DNA of 64,000 nucleotides from Corella eumyota (lineage: Eukaryota; Chordata; Ascidiacea; Phlebobranchia; Corellidae), in contig OY720099.1 of NCBI GenBank assembly GCA_963082875.1, positions 9,052,001 to 9,116,000 on the forward strand, given 5' to 3'. A program made the position numbers and the translations under genes. Each line of letters begins with the position of its first letter. Position 1 is the first letter of the stretch. This document shows positions 36,317 to 48,046 of the stretch, piece after piece. The notes below the pieces were generated by a model. It was not told the origin of the DNA. It searched no databases and saw nothing but the letters and a program-made list of their open reading frames with translations.

Positions 36317-38959
36317 ATTTGTTAAAATTAGGAAATTAGAAAAAATAAACCCTACGTGTTTCTAAAAAAAACAAGATTTGTTTTAAGGGAATTGATTTAC
36401 TTGTATATAACTTACCTAAAATTTTTATTAAAACTTTACCCCATCTTTAATGTCTTGACCTAATAAAATTTCTTAAATTTATACCATAATTTTTAGTAAT
36501 GTGCCAAGTATAAATTAATTAAAGGACAAAATAATACAACAAAGCAAAAGTAATACTTTTTTGCACACCCCATTGATAAGCACAATTAAAAAACCTACTA
36601 AATAATTTAAGGCAGAGGGCAAGCTTATTTTATATACATTAAATTATTTATAAACATATTAAAGCACCGTCATTTTTATTAAATAAATTTAATAACACTT
36701 TGATACTAGTAATAAAAAAAGTTGTCAAGTAAGATAGGAGTTTATAAACTTATCAACTTTTGTCTACATACAATATTGATTAAATTACCTGATATTTTTT
36801 TGTAAATTTTAAAATTGCATGATTTACACAGCTATTTATAACTGTAAAGGAGCTACTAGTAGCTTGTTTACAAGTATTATAATTATGTAAAAATACCCTG
36901 AATATTGGTATATAGGCCTATATAACTTTTTCTGCCTTCAAGTATATACATATTTCAGGTTTAACAACTAAATAACAACTTTACTTGAAATCAAAGTGAA
37001 TTACAACAAACATAATGTTCACAAATAAATATTTAAACTTAATTAAACAGTAATTTAAAAGTATATTCAAATAATCAAGTTTTTTAATAACTAATGGTAA
37101 CAACCCAAAACATTAACCAACTAACTTACAACAAGCAGGGCAGACTTGAATCAAATAAATTTTCTACATCAAGGATTTACACCAGTAAAAAATTTTAGCG
37201 TTATTTTACACCAATTTTGTTTGACATGTTATTTAATTAAACAACTTGATTTAAATTACATAATAAAAACTTTACATAGGAATTTCGATGAATAAAGTTT
37301 AGCACAATTTTAAATCTTCTCTTAACCCTCCCTTTTAACCAATAAGTTAATAGTAGGTTTACACAATTAGTGTGAACAAAAAGTACCACATGGAATATAT
37401 AAGGTTCGCTTCTGGTATTTTAATATTTTAAAATAAATAGGTTAATTATCCTTATAAAACATTAAATAATCATCTACTGAAGCCGATCATAAATATATTT
37501 ACACAAATTTAGTTACAAAATTTTATTACAAAGGTTAAAAAATAAATAAAAACTTCTGATACAATCTGGCAACCGGCAGTCAGGCAGTTATTAAACTGAT
37601 TCTATTATCAGAATAAACCTATTACTTTGTTGAAATATTAAATATTTAATGGTGCATGTTTGAACTTGACAGACAGACACATACATGGTTCCAAATTAGC
37701 AGTATTTGTAACATTTAAACAATCTATTAACAGGGATTGGCCAAACCCCAAACGTCCCGACTTCACACAGTCAGGTCAGACTGGCTTACTAAACTGGCTA
37801 AATATTTAACAACTAACAACGAATTAGCATGGCCTTAACTGTCCAAAAAAATAAGAATAACCAGCCAACGGACACCTTTAGGTAAAAACAAACAACAAAA
37901 ACCATACAATTTGACCAGTGACTGACCGACCGACTGATCTGCTGATTAAGCAAGTAAAATCGATTTTTGGCATGCTAATTAATTTAAAATAAACCTTGCC
38001 ATTCATATAACTATATTGGGTTAATAAATTTAAAAATTTCTTTAAAACAAATTAATAATTTTAAGAAAACAAACCTGAGTAAAAAAGAAAATGAAAGCGA
38101 AGTCGAACAAAAACTCAGCTAAAGTATTTGTGAGAAATGGTATCTATGACGTCACCAACGTCATTCATTTCCGGATCACCTGAAGTGGCCAATCGTCGTG
38201 GCAACAAAACATTTTATATAGGATTTCTATGGCTATAGTGTTTGCATATTTTGCTTAGGTTCCTAATTGTTAGATTTTTTCTATTGACAAACGCTTTTAA
38301 CAAAATTGTTATACCAAGTTTATTTATATAATAAACATTTTAATTGTTATATCATTTTATACATTTAATAAGACCAATCAAGCTTTTAACTGCTTTTTTA
38401 TAAAATTTGTTAAATAGTATTTTTGTTAGATATATATTTGTTTAGTTAAAAAATAATTTATATTATTTAACATAAAACGTTTTAGATACCTTATTTAAAT
38501 ATCAAGTTGGCATGCCATTTTTAGGTCAAAAATAAGTCAATCGTTATTTTTCGTAAGAGACGCTAGGCCTAAGTCATGAAGGAAATAAGAAACAAACAAA
38601 ACCACAATGTCTAAATTTTAAGAAAAAATTAAACAATAATTATTACACTGTGTAAAGTATTAGCAAGCCATATGTTTTCTTGTTTACATTTTGAACAAAT
38701 TTAAAACAAACCAAATGAAATATATGCTACATCCCGTTTTTTTCTCAGCAAATAGTTTCCGATGTAACGCATATAACCACACAAGTTTTCGTTAAACCAC
38801 AAAAATTACGGGCTTAGCTTTAGGCATTATGCTCGGTTGAGAAGGCAAAGAGATTTTTTTATTAAAAATATCCCACTTTTGAAATAAACATAGTTTCTTT
38901 TAAAATATAGACAATAGCTTTAAAAATAACTTTTGGTTGAATAAACAAATTTAAAAAAA
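36317..38959. other. CK1-alpha 5' region and divergent promoter with SLC22
   Basis: Contains the probable 5' UTR intron of CK1-alpha (about 36330-38072; a donor-like GTTTGT lies on the minus strand near 38072), its promoter near 38.15-38.2 kb, and then about 750 bp up to the start codon of the divergent SLC22 gene. No other gene is seen. Confidence 0.5.
38146..38182 (-). promoter_or_regulatory. CRE and Ets-type sites at the CK1-alpha promoter
   Basis: A full TGACGTCA (38147-38154), a second half site ACGTCAT about 10 bp further on, and an Ets-type TTTCCGGAT follow closely in the only locally G+C-rich patch between CK1-alpha and the divergent SLC22 gene. This is the usual make-up of a housekeeping promoter; the transcription start is inferred, not seen. 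Confidence 0.45.
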
Positions 38960-41900
38960 ATGCAATTTAGTCAAGTTCTTGAATCTGTTGGTGGCTGGGG
39001 AAAATATCAGAAAATCTTATGTTTAGTGTTAATGGTAATTGAGATTAGTAGTGGCTACCTTCAAATGCTTATTATTGTTATTAACCAAACACCGAATCAC
39101 AGATGTTTTATACCAGAACTGGACTTACAAAATGTATCAGGTAAGTTTTTAAAGCATACTTAGATCATCTATTAAATATTTGTTTTTAATCATTAAAAAT
39201 GTTTGTAATAATTTAACATAGAAGAAATTTTAAAGACTTCTACATTACAACTTCACTTATAGGCTAATAAGATTATTGTTTATAATTTTACTAAATTAGA
39301 TATACTATAAGATGTTACTAACACGATATTATGTAATAGTAACCGCATGACCATATCGAAAATTTAGTTCATATTTTAACCTTAAACGCTTTGCTTAAAA
39401 TTTAGGCAATAGCTCAATAATGTTACAAAATTACATTCCAACGACACTGGAAAACGGGAAGGCAAAGCTAGATCGTTGTCAGCGTTACTTTGGTAAAAAT
39501 ATTAAATATAAAACTCAGTTTAAAAGATTTTAAAACCATTGTTATTTTTTTTGATTAAAAATGTGTTGTTTTAATATAGATCTAAACAGCACAGTTCAAA
39601 GTGTAGAAAACTGCAAACAAAGATATGTATACGATGGAAACGAGGAAGGAAAAACTACAGCTATTTCGGAAGTAAGCGTGAACAAAATCCACTTCCCAAT
39701 GTTTGTGTTAAAATTATTAAAAAACAATTATATATTTTTTGAGTATTATTAAGTAATTTTAATTATTTATTTTTTATATTAAAAAGATTTTCTGACAAAC
39801 TTAAAAGTTATCGGTTACATTGCTAATCATGTGATTTAACATTCAGTGACTTAAATAACTTTCAAACTTAACTGAGTTGCAATTTTTAGTTTAATTTTGT
39901 CTGTGGCAACGCATGGAAAAAGCCTATTACCACCATGGCACTAATGTTGGGTACTCTTTTTGGTTCGTTTGTAGCGGGTTATTTTTCTGACAGGTAAATC
40001 CCCTTTTTTCTATGATGGGATGATTCAATGATTAAGAAAAATATTTTTTTGTATTCACAGTTATGGACGCAGGTTTATGATTGTGTTTTCAATTATTTTT
40101 CGTTTTTTGACAACGCTGATGACCAGTTTTGCTAACGGGTTCATTTTTTATTCCTTTTGCCTTTTCTGCCTTGGCATGGGACCGATTATTTTTGGTATTC
40201 CCTCAATCAATTTAGGTAAAAAAATTCAAAAAGGGGAACTTTAACCTAAAACACAATATATTTAAGTTTACATTTTTTTTAAGTTTCCGAAATGGCATGT
40301 GCAAGCAAAAGATATTTGGTAACTGGATTAATGCTTTGCTGCTGGTCAGTAGGATATACCCTTGTGCCGCTGGCTTCATATCTTGTTCATGACTGGCGTT
40401 GGTTTTTAAGAGTGATCAGTTTTACAGGAACATTGTATATTCCATTTATATGGTAAAATAAACGTTTTTGTATAACCTAAAGTTTAACTAATACATATTT
40501 AATAAATACAATCTTTTGTTGCCTTATATGTCTGAAGGTTTATACCTGAATCAGTCCAATGGCTTTTATTTCGCAAACGATACAAAGAAGCTTACAAGAC
40601 TTTAAAATTCATGGCAAAATTTAACGGAACATTAAACGAAAATATACAAAACAAAATTATGCCAGAATCCTTACAAAAAGTAGTAAGTGATAATTATAAA
40701 CAAAAATAACTTGTTGTAAGCCAACATTTATTAACCATTTTAAAAATAGGATGTGCAGGAAAACATTTATTAACCATTTTAAACATTTATTAAACATTTT
40801 AAAAATAGGATGTGCAGGAAAATTCAGGAAAAACAATGTCCTACTTTGATTTACTAAAAGAGACGCAGTTACTTACGAGACTTTTAAGAATGGCGTATTA
40901 CTGGTACCTATTTACATTGTTAAACTTTTAAAATGTTTAGGTTTCTAAAACATGAACGTGAATTTTTTTTTAGGATAACTGTGAATGTAGTATATTTTAC
41001 ATTGAGCTTATACAGTGCCCAAATGGCAGGAAATCCATATGTTAACGTGTTTTTGTCAGGTTTAGTTGATATACCCGGAGTTTTACTAGCTTTTGGCTTA
41101 AGTCAATTTATGGGAAGACCATTTGCGAGTGCGTTACTATTTGGAGTTAGTACTTTGGCTTGTGCAATAATTACCCCGCTAATGCAATGTAAGTTTTAGA
41201 GATTTAAACATTTTAGAATTTAACAACAAATGTTCAAAAGATCATTTTAGTTCCTAAATTGCGATAAATTTATTTTATCGTTTTTTTGTTGTTACATTTT
41301 AAGACTACTCAGATAAAAATGTACGACTATAGTTTATAACCTCTTAACAATTTTTTTAGATCAAATGGAAAGTATAATTGTTTACATTGCAATGATCTCA
41401 AAGCTAGTAATATGTGGTTGCTTTGGACTTGCTTATCTATATACTGCTGAGTTATTTCCCACCCCGCTTAGGAATCAAGCTGTAGGATTTTGCTCTGCTG
41501 CTGCCAGAGCTGGAGGCATCCTTTGTCCATATCTTATTTATTTTGGTTGGTTTTGGTTTTTAACAACTTTTCCCTACATTCCAGCTAAGGGTTATTTATA
41601 TACATGACTTTGCAAAAAAAAATATTAAGTTTGATGCTAAAATTTTCCCATACCTTATTTTAACTCTTATGGTTTACATGTTCAGCATATTCTTATTAAA
41701 GTTTTTATTTTAACAATTGGTTTGTTATTCGTAGGTGAAATTTACGGTAACTTGCTTCTCTACGCTGTTATAGCAATCATGTCTTTGGTCGCGACCTTGG
41801 TATCTTTATTTTTACCCGAAACTAAGGGAAAGCCGTTGCCGGAAACAGTTAAACATGCCTTAGTTTTAAATCGGTAAGTGTGTGTACTTTACGTTTTTCA

Positions 41901-42478
41901 GAAAAACGTGGGACCATAAAGTACAAAAAATTATTTGCTTTAAGCGTAGAATAGCCTACGAGAAAGAATTTGTAAAGACCGTAAAGTATGAGAGAAAATA
42001 AGAAAGAATTCAAAAAAATGACATCTTTTTAAAAAAGACACAATATTTTTTAAAGTGCTTTTTCTAGATAAGGGAATGGGTGGGCTAGGGTTAATAAAAT
42101 ATGTCCTGTCGGTTTAAATGATTTTATTGGGCATATACCGTAAAATAAAAGAGGTTCAAGTACGAAAGGGAGAATAAGCTGGAACTATAAAATACAAGGG
42201 AGAAATAGGCAGTACCGTAAGGTACAAAAAAAAATTACCTAGGACCGCGAAGTAAAAGAGTTTTTCTTATAGAATTTAAATTTGTGTATATTTTCAAATT
42301 GTTTTATCTTTTTAAAAAAATTATAGTTTTGTTTATGAACTAATATCAAAATTAATTATTGTTATACAATTTTTTATTCAGAAATTATTGCAAAAAAACT
42401 CAACATGCGGACGAAAAAGAATTGGAAGCACTGGCACATGTCACCGGCGAAGATTCAAGAAACGTAGAAATTATTTAA
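38960..42478 (+). CDS. SLC22 family organic ion transporter
   Basis: Twelve-helix major facilitator of the plasma membrane, family of organic cation/anion/carnitine transporters. Exons: 38960-39140, 39406-39492, 39580-39671, 39890-39993, 40061-40215, 40284-40452, 40538-40682, 40809-40903, 40974-41188, 41360-41545, 41735-41873, 42382-42478; total 554 residues, the usual SLC22 length. The first helix is followed by a large extracellular loop with several cysteines and sequons (NVS, NSS, NST), ending in FNFVCGNAWKKP as in SLC22. Motif A is GYFSDSYGRR, the mid-protein PES motif reads FIPESVQWLL, and helix 11 carries the hallmark YTAELFPTPLRNQAVGFCSA. The sequence after helix 12 is LPETKGKPLPETV. 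Substrate cannot be read from sequence. The eighth exon has a duplicated acceptor (see repeat at 40722-40822). Confidence 0.92.
40722..40822 (+). repeat. Duplicated 3' splice site in the SLC22 gene
   Basis: The end of the intron and the first bases of exon 8 occur twice: TTTTAAAAATAGGATGTGCA then GGAAAA at about 40737-40762 and again at about 40797-40822, with short ATTTATTAA repeats between. Only the second acceptor (exon from 40809) keeps the frame open; use of the first would reach a stop within eight codons. Confidence 0.85.
41908..42262. repeat. GACCGTAAAGTA degenerate repeat array in the SLC22 last intron
   Basis: Six or so imperfect units such as GGGACCATAAAGTACAAAAA, AGACCGTAAAGTATGAGAGA, ATACCGTAAAATAAAAGAGG and AGTACCGTAAGGTACAAAAA, irregularly spaced. 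Same unit as in KANK and CCDC66 introns. No coding potential. Confidence 0.65.
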
Positions 42479-43299
42479 ATGTGTATATTTGTACAATATA
42501 ACAAGGTTATATTATTAATATTATTGCATCGCTTTTCAAAATCTACTACATTTAAAACTCTTAATAAATACAATATCCAGTATTTTTCGAATAACGTATC
42601 AATAGTGTTATATTTCGCAAATGAAATAATTCTATTTTAAATTAATTTGATTTATTACAAAAAAATGTCACATTTTTTTTATCAAGTAACGACTATTTTA
42701 TCAAAAAAGGTAATTAAAAACCCAATGCATGCCATCGTCAATTATAAAATGTAGGTTGTTATTACGTTTGTGGTAAACAATTTTTTATAGATAGATGTGT
42801 TGTTGTGTTTAAACAGGTGGTGTATTAGTCACGTGCCTTTATAATTTTACGTTTCTTTATAACAAAAGTAAAGAAAAAGAAATCAGGTGTTTTTAAATTC
42901 ATCTACACACAAAAATTGTGCAAAAACACAAAAATTCAAGCAAATATTTAAAAGATAATTACATTAATTTCTAATAACCGAACTTGTAACTTTCTCACAA
43001 TTAATAATTAATATTGAAATACAACGCTAATAAGGCCCGTATTTTAAGAAGAAAAGGCAAGATGCGTTGTCAAGTGAAAAACCATGTGCTAAATTAGCGA
43101 AAATTTATAAGCGGGCATCAAATTTTAATAACCAGACCAACGTATTGATTGAAATAAATTCATTTGTTATTTTTTAATTGGTTACCGTATATAAGAAAGT
43201 CATTTGATTATGCAATTTTATTTTTAAAAAATAATTGCATAAAATACCCACTAGCGTCTTTTAAAATTAGTCTTAAAGGTATTTCTTAACTTATAAATA
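42479..43299. other. SLC22 3' UTR and upstream region of the 7TM gene
   Basis: 820 bp between two same-direction genes. After the polyadenylation signal I see AT-rich sequence with one CACGTG at about 42831; no exon. Confidence 0.5.
42563..42568 (+). terminator. Polyadenylation signal for the SLC22 gene
   Basis: AATAAA 85 bp after the stop codon, first canonical hexamer downstream. Confidence 0.65.
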
Positions 43300-45394
43300 A
43301 TGTCTAACTCAAATTTGACTACCAACCTAACAAAAGAAAATGCGACTGCCAAACATACAGTTTTAATACAAGGCCCCTGGAGTCTAGTTAGCATAGTAAG
43401 CGTTCTCTATATATTTGAGATAAGTGTTTTCATTTTTATTACAAAATTATCCTGGACCGCTTACATTACGTCGACCAGACAGCACAACCCAACGCCATGG
43501 AAATTTATAAAAAAGTTATCACCACTTAAAAAGGTAAGGCTTTTTTTTATTTTTTCTTAGGATAATAGGTTTTATAAAGTTTTATTTGGGAAGGGTGCGC
43601 TTTTGTGACTTGTTTAAGCTATCTGTAAACAACGGGATGAATAGGAAAAATAGGGTGGTATAGATGCGACTTGAACCCAAAACCCTTTGGCTTGTAGTCT
43701 GAAGCCATGTCTGGTAGTATGTTAATGTTGGCTCAACATTCAAACTTATAATATAATTAAAACCTTTAAAAGTTTTTTAAATGACCTTTAAATTATAAAA
43801 TACCGTTTATGGTGAGCGGTCATTTAATAACATAATAAATATTGATTTTTTTGAACAGTGTTTTCTGGTCGCCAATATTTGTATTTTATTCGATTCATCC
43901 ATGTTTATTGTTCGACTTTCGGTACCAACGTATTACAACGATTACCGATGCACAGTAATTCACCGAATTACCGGACCAGGCTCATACACGGTTGCCCTGA
44001 CTTCGACTTACCTTTACTTATGGGCTCGTCAATATTTTTTACATTCATCGCCGGTTTTAAAGGTTTAGTTATATTTAAAACAAGTAGATAGCAAATATTT
44101 TATAGAAAAAAAATTTATATGCGCAACTAATGTTATATTTTAAACAGTCGGTACTCCCAAAATGGCTTCCAGCATTCAGCAAATTTTCATTGATCTTAAC
44201 TATTGTCTCTACCACAGCCCAACTCGGTTGTATGTGGTTTGGGCCTGCGACGCTGAAAGATCATTTGGTAAATGGAAATTGCCGCCATATTGGTTAGTAA
44301 ACTTTAGTGTAATAGCTTGTTTTATAGCATGCTATATTGCTAATAGTATTTTCCACTCCCGCACCCCAAAAAATCGGCAGATTAATAATCGGGCATTTAT
44401 ATTCAGTAATACTCCAAACTCACAGCCTACTCAAGACTGGGCCGAAGTAACCAACGTCAATACTTTGTGTTCAGTTCATGAAGTCTGTCTTTTTACATTA
44501 AGAATAATTATAAATAAAAAAAAATATAGTTTTTCTGCTTACTATTTTCGCATTAACGTTTTTTACGTGCTTTAGCAAGCTCCACTGTAGTGTTCCAGTT
44601 TATTCTGTTAGGCTGCACTTTCTTTCTTCAATCGCTTTATCTGTTTTTATTTTTGACGACTTTGCGAATACACAGAAAGGCAAATAAAATGGCAGTCGAC
44701 AAAGAAAACAAAGAGTAAGGGAATAAGTTAAACAATATGTTTTGGTATTATCTGACTTTTTCAATGTTATTAGAAGTATGCTGCAACTTTGTAAAGCCTA
44801 GCTAATATCGAAAATAACAACTAAATTCAAACTATACAACTATTTTAGATTTGGGGCTTTAGTTAAACGGTGCACAGTTCTGGCCGGAATTGGAATTTTC
44901 ACTGACGTAATCGGAACATTTTACTTGATGCAAATGGCTGGAAAAGTGCCAGAAGTTTATATTCATCTTTATCCAAAATGCAACTTGGCTATTAACTTGA
45001 TATGTATGCTGGTTTGCTTTAACAATTTTGGAACGTAAGTTAGCAAATAAATAAATTGGTAATAATTTTTAAAGGTTTTTGTTAATACATGCCAGAAACA
45101 CATTTTAATAAGATAAAGCGTGAATATTTATCCATACATAACGAAATTTAAATCGTTACCGTGTGAATTTGTTGTTCTATTTTGTTTGTTTTAGTTTCTC
45201 AGCTAAGTCAAATTGATTTTGTGTTTAGAATTGCTAAATCCTTTATCGAAGTGATGACATGTGGAAAGTATGGTGGCAAGGTTGACAAAAGTGTGCTGCA
45301 CAGTAAAAATACAAGCGAGGGCGGGGCCAAAAAGAGAATGATAGAAATCGAAGAAAAAGGGAAAAATGAAAATGTGAACGACAGTTTAATGTAG
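43300..45394 (+). CDS. Putative seven-transmembrane receptor, unassigned
   Basis: I do not recognise the family. Exons 43300-43533, 43859-44062, 44148-44292, 44576-44714, 44849-45034, 45229-45394 join in phase to 357 residues. The N-terminus has three sequons (NLT, NLT, NAT), as on an extracellular end. Seven hydrophobic segments follow: SLVSIVSVLYIFEISVFIFI; CFLVANICILFDSSMFIV; SYTVALTSTYLYLW; FSLILTIVSTTAQLGCMWF; TVVFQFILLGCTFFLQSLY; TVLAGIGIFTDVIGTFYLM; CNLAINLICMLVCFNNFG. A Cys before segment 3 and another in the next-but-one loop (NGNCRHI) could form the usual GPCR disulfide. The end of segment 3 reads ARQ where class A receptors have DRY. The tail is hydrophilic and charged. A GPCR-like fold is an inference from topology; a tunicate-specific receptor is the best guess. 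Confidence 0.72.
43653..43720 (-). repeat. tRNA-like repeat in the 7TM gene intron
   Basis: On the minus strand CAAGCCAAAGGGTTTTGGGT leads into the B-box-like GGTTCAAGTCGC, matching the 28100-28236 element over about 25 bp. The flank AGGAAAAATAGGGTGGTATA also occurs in altered form at 20546-20573. Confidence 0.45.
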
Positions 45395-45897
45395 CTTCTG
45401 AACATCTGCGCAGAAGTTTTTTTTGAAACATTAAAGCGTTAACGAAAGCGCAATTTAAGTTATTTTTTAGTTTTTAAAAAGAACAATCCATTAATTGTTG
45501 TAACTCGTAGTTAACTGTCCTTTGTTCAAGTGTTATAAGTATGTTGGCGTAAAAAATAAAATATTTTAAACTGATGTTCAAAATTTGTTTTTTAACTATT
45601 AAGTTTTTTTAATATTTGTCGTATTTAGGCAAAAGCACGGGAATTCCTTAGTGCAAAGAGGTTTATTTAATCAAATAAATGTAATTATTGGCAACACCTT
45701 CATTACGTTGTTAAACTTTTAAAAACTCATCTTAAATTTTATCTAGCAACCTTCGAATCGTCTGTTTGTTTGTTTACAACCTTCTTTTTTGGCACGAAAC
45801 TTTGCTCGATTTTTTAATTCATTTTATTTCCTGCACGCGTGATTGTATTTTTTCAACTTACATAACTTTAAAACAAGAAGCCCAAAAAACAGAAAGA
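45395..45897. other. 7TM gene 3' UTR and spacer
   Basis: Holds the polyadenylation signal of the receptor-like gene at 45555-45560 and then 340 bp of AT-rich sequence without evident features. Confidence 0.5.
45555..45560 (+). terminator. Polyadenylation signal for the 7TM gene
   Basis: AATAAA about 160 bp after the stop codon. Confidence 0.6.
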
Positions 45898-46620
45898 ATG
45901 GCCAAGCTTCGCGAAACACCGCATCTTAATATTTACGGCGAAATAGAAAACTTTGAACTTGGTCAAACTGACTGAGAGTTAAGATGGAAAAATCGCCATT
46001 TAGAATTTCATAGGAATTCAATAAGCAGCGAGTTAAAAAAACATGAGCATCAGTTGTTCAAGGGAAGAAAAAATTGTCGTGTTCTTATACCAATGTGTGG
46101 TAAAACTAAGGACATTATTTATTTAGCAAGAGGGGCACAGCGTTGTAGGCATCGAATTTGTAGAACAAGCAATAGGTGAATTTTTTGAGGAAAACTTCAT
46201 AAGGTTTGAAAAACAGGAATATTCGTTTTATGATGTTTACACAGCGTTGGATACCAACATAGCCATGTACAGAATTGATTTTTTCAGCCTTACAGCAGAT
46301 TTAGTTAGTAATTTTGATGTAGCTTGGGATCGAGGCGGACTTTCTTCCATTGGACCAAGCCAACGAAAACAGTACGTTCAAATTATTTCAAATCTCGCAA
46401 GGAATTTTTTTACACTGCTTGTAGTTGTATTTAAATTTAACTCAACTAAGGTTTTTAGTCCACCTCATAACATTTCACAAAATGAAATACAAGATTTATT
46501 TAAAAATTTTCTAAAATCGAGTTAGCTGATAAGAAAAATGTACAATTTAAAATGACACCGGAATCAAAAATTGAAGAACCAATAAAATGTATTGACTACA
46601 TTATCACATTTGACTTTTAA
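45898..46620 (+). pseudogene. Intronless thiopurine S-methyltransferase pseudogene
   Basis: Recognisable over the full length of TPMT (about 241 codons against 245 in human), with no introns. Seen in order: HLEFHRNSISSELKKH, the SAM-binding motif VLIPMCGKTKDI, then (after a +1 base in a G run near 46132, which breaks the frame) VVGIEFVEQAIGEFFEENF, then VAWDRGGLSSIGPSQRKQY and EEPIKCIDYIITF at the end in another frame. A TGA at 45973 stands where the family has Trp. At least three lesions plus the absence of introns point to a processed pseudogene of a host gene. TPMT methylates aromatic and heterocyclic thiols; this copy should not make enzyme. I saw no poly-A tail or target-site duplication, so the insertion is probably old. 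A short-lived intronless gene that later decayed cannot be excluded. Confidence 0.8.
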
Positions 46621-47819
46621 ATCAACTTAATATAATACGCCTTTATTAGATTTATTCAACTTGCACAAAATATTTAAAAATAATGTTGTTTCTATCTAAC
46701 ATAACGTAGCGTTTGAAATACTAACATTAATGGACGTCGAATCTTGCATAAAAAACTGCTTTGTAATTTTTCGCCTATTTCATTAGTTTTTTTTATTAAT
46801 TATATAAACTGTTTCTTAATTACAAAGAACTTTTTTTAGCACATTAATTTACTTATGTATGTATTATCAGTCCAACACAATAACTGCCTTTAACTTTTCT
46901 TAACGTTTAAAACAAAATTATCTATTATCTTTTTTTTTGTTTTCATACGAAAAATAATTTACAAAGAATATAGACTCTACGTTTTTGCTGTATTTATCAT
47001 TCGACCAATTTACATTAAAAAATTACATTAAAATATTATAATTTTATGTACTACTCGTATATAATTTGTTTAAAAAAACATGCTAATATATTCAAAAAAA
47101 TAAACAAATCTGCTATAAAAATAAAATACCGTTAAAAAAATAAATATAATAAACTAATCTCTTTTTACAGTACTTTTTGAATAATAAACAAATAACAAAA
47201 TTGAAACAAACAAAAACACAAAAACAAACGCTTAGTACCAAAAACTCAGCTTTAAAATATTACTAAACAAACTAAAAAATCAAAATCAAATTTTAATATT
47301 AACCATATTGAAATCTGTGTTTATAAAATTATATAAATTATTTTTTATCTAACAAACAACAAAAAACACAAAAATGTGCTACAGAAATTATTTTAATCAC
47401 CTAAAAGCAAATGGGAATATATTTTAAGTTATCAAAATGTGTAATTATAATTATTATGAAGTGCGCTTTGTGTAAATTTTGTAATAATAAACTTCAACTT
47501 GTGCAAAATTTAACAAAATAAAAGTATCAATTAAATTCAATTAAAAAATTCTTGTTATCTGCTTACCAACATTACGTAACTATTCCCAAACCTGAAACAA
47601 TCTCTACGAAAATAACACCATACTAATGTATAAGTTTAATAATTATATTAAAATTTGTTTAACTTTAAAAAAAGTATACCCTGCAGGTAATTTTAATTAA
47701 ATTAATAACGCTAGCGTTTAAAAAATAAACTAATAACTAAACATATTCTATCTTAAGAGGGAAAGAAAGAATTATTTTCCTTCAGTCGAAATAAGTTTGC
47801 AAGATAAGGTTATTATCCG

Positions 47820-47997
47820 CCCATATTACCGAAAAAACATTTGACCGAATGAATATTTTCCCGAAAACACCAGAAAATGGTTAGAATAATATGGGTTTAA
47901 TAGAAAGTGTCCCTTGGACAATAAAATAGCAATTTTAGACATAATGGCTTCCAGTTAAATGTCTATTCGGTAAAACGGTTTTCGGTCCTATGACAGT
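47820..47997. mobile_element. TTTACCGAA inverted-repeat element, copy 4
   Basis: Left end CCCATATTACCGAAAAAACA then TTTGACCGAATGAATAT; right end TATTCGGTAAAACGGTTTTC then GGTCCTATGACAG. The ends are inverted relatives of each other and match the copies in the KANK introns. No transposase. It contains the minus-strand ATTAAA that is the nearest polyadenylation hexamer for CCDC66. Confidence 0.65.
47896..47901 (-). terminator. Candidate polyadenylation signal for CCDC66 (ATTAAA)
   Basis: Minus-strand ATTAAA about 146 bases past the CCDC66 stop; I found no AATAAA on this strand between the stop and this point. It lies inside the 47820-47997 repeat element. Confidence 0.35.
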
Positions 47998-48046
47998 CAT
48001 CCCAATATAAACATGCTACTCATTGGTATTATTAAGCAATACCAAT

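Larger units (their letters stand above)
46621..48046. other. AT-rich intergenic region, pseudogene to CCDC66 3' end
   Basis: Very AT-rich. The only structure I see is the inverted-repeat element at 47820-47997, which ends about 50 bp from the CCDC66 stop codon. Confidence 0.5.

Noticed and set aside
44293-44575. Continuation of an open frame through this stretch of the 7TM gene
   Set aside because: It is in a different frame from exon 3, and direct joining of 44292 to 44576 matches phase and yields an unbroken transmembrane segment, so I treat the stretch as intron.
45195-45228. Earlier acceptor sites for the last 7TM exon (after TTTTAG or TCTCAG)
   Set aside because: Both lead to an immediate stop; the acceptor ending at 45228 keeps 55 codons open in phase.
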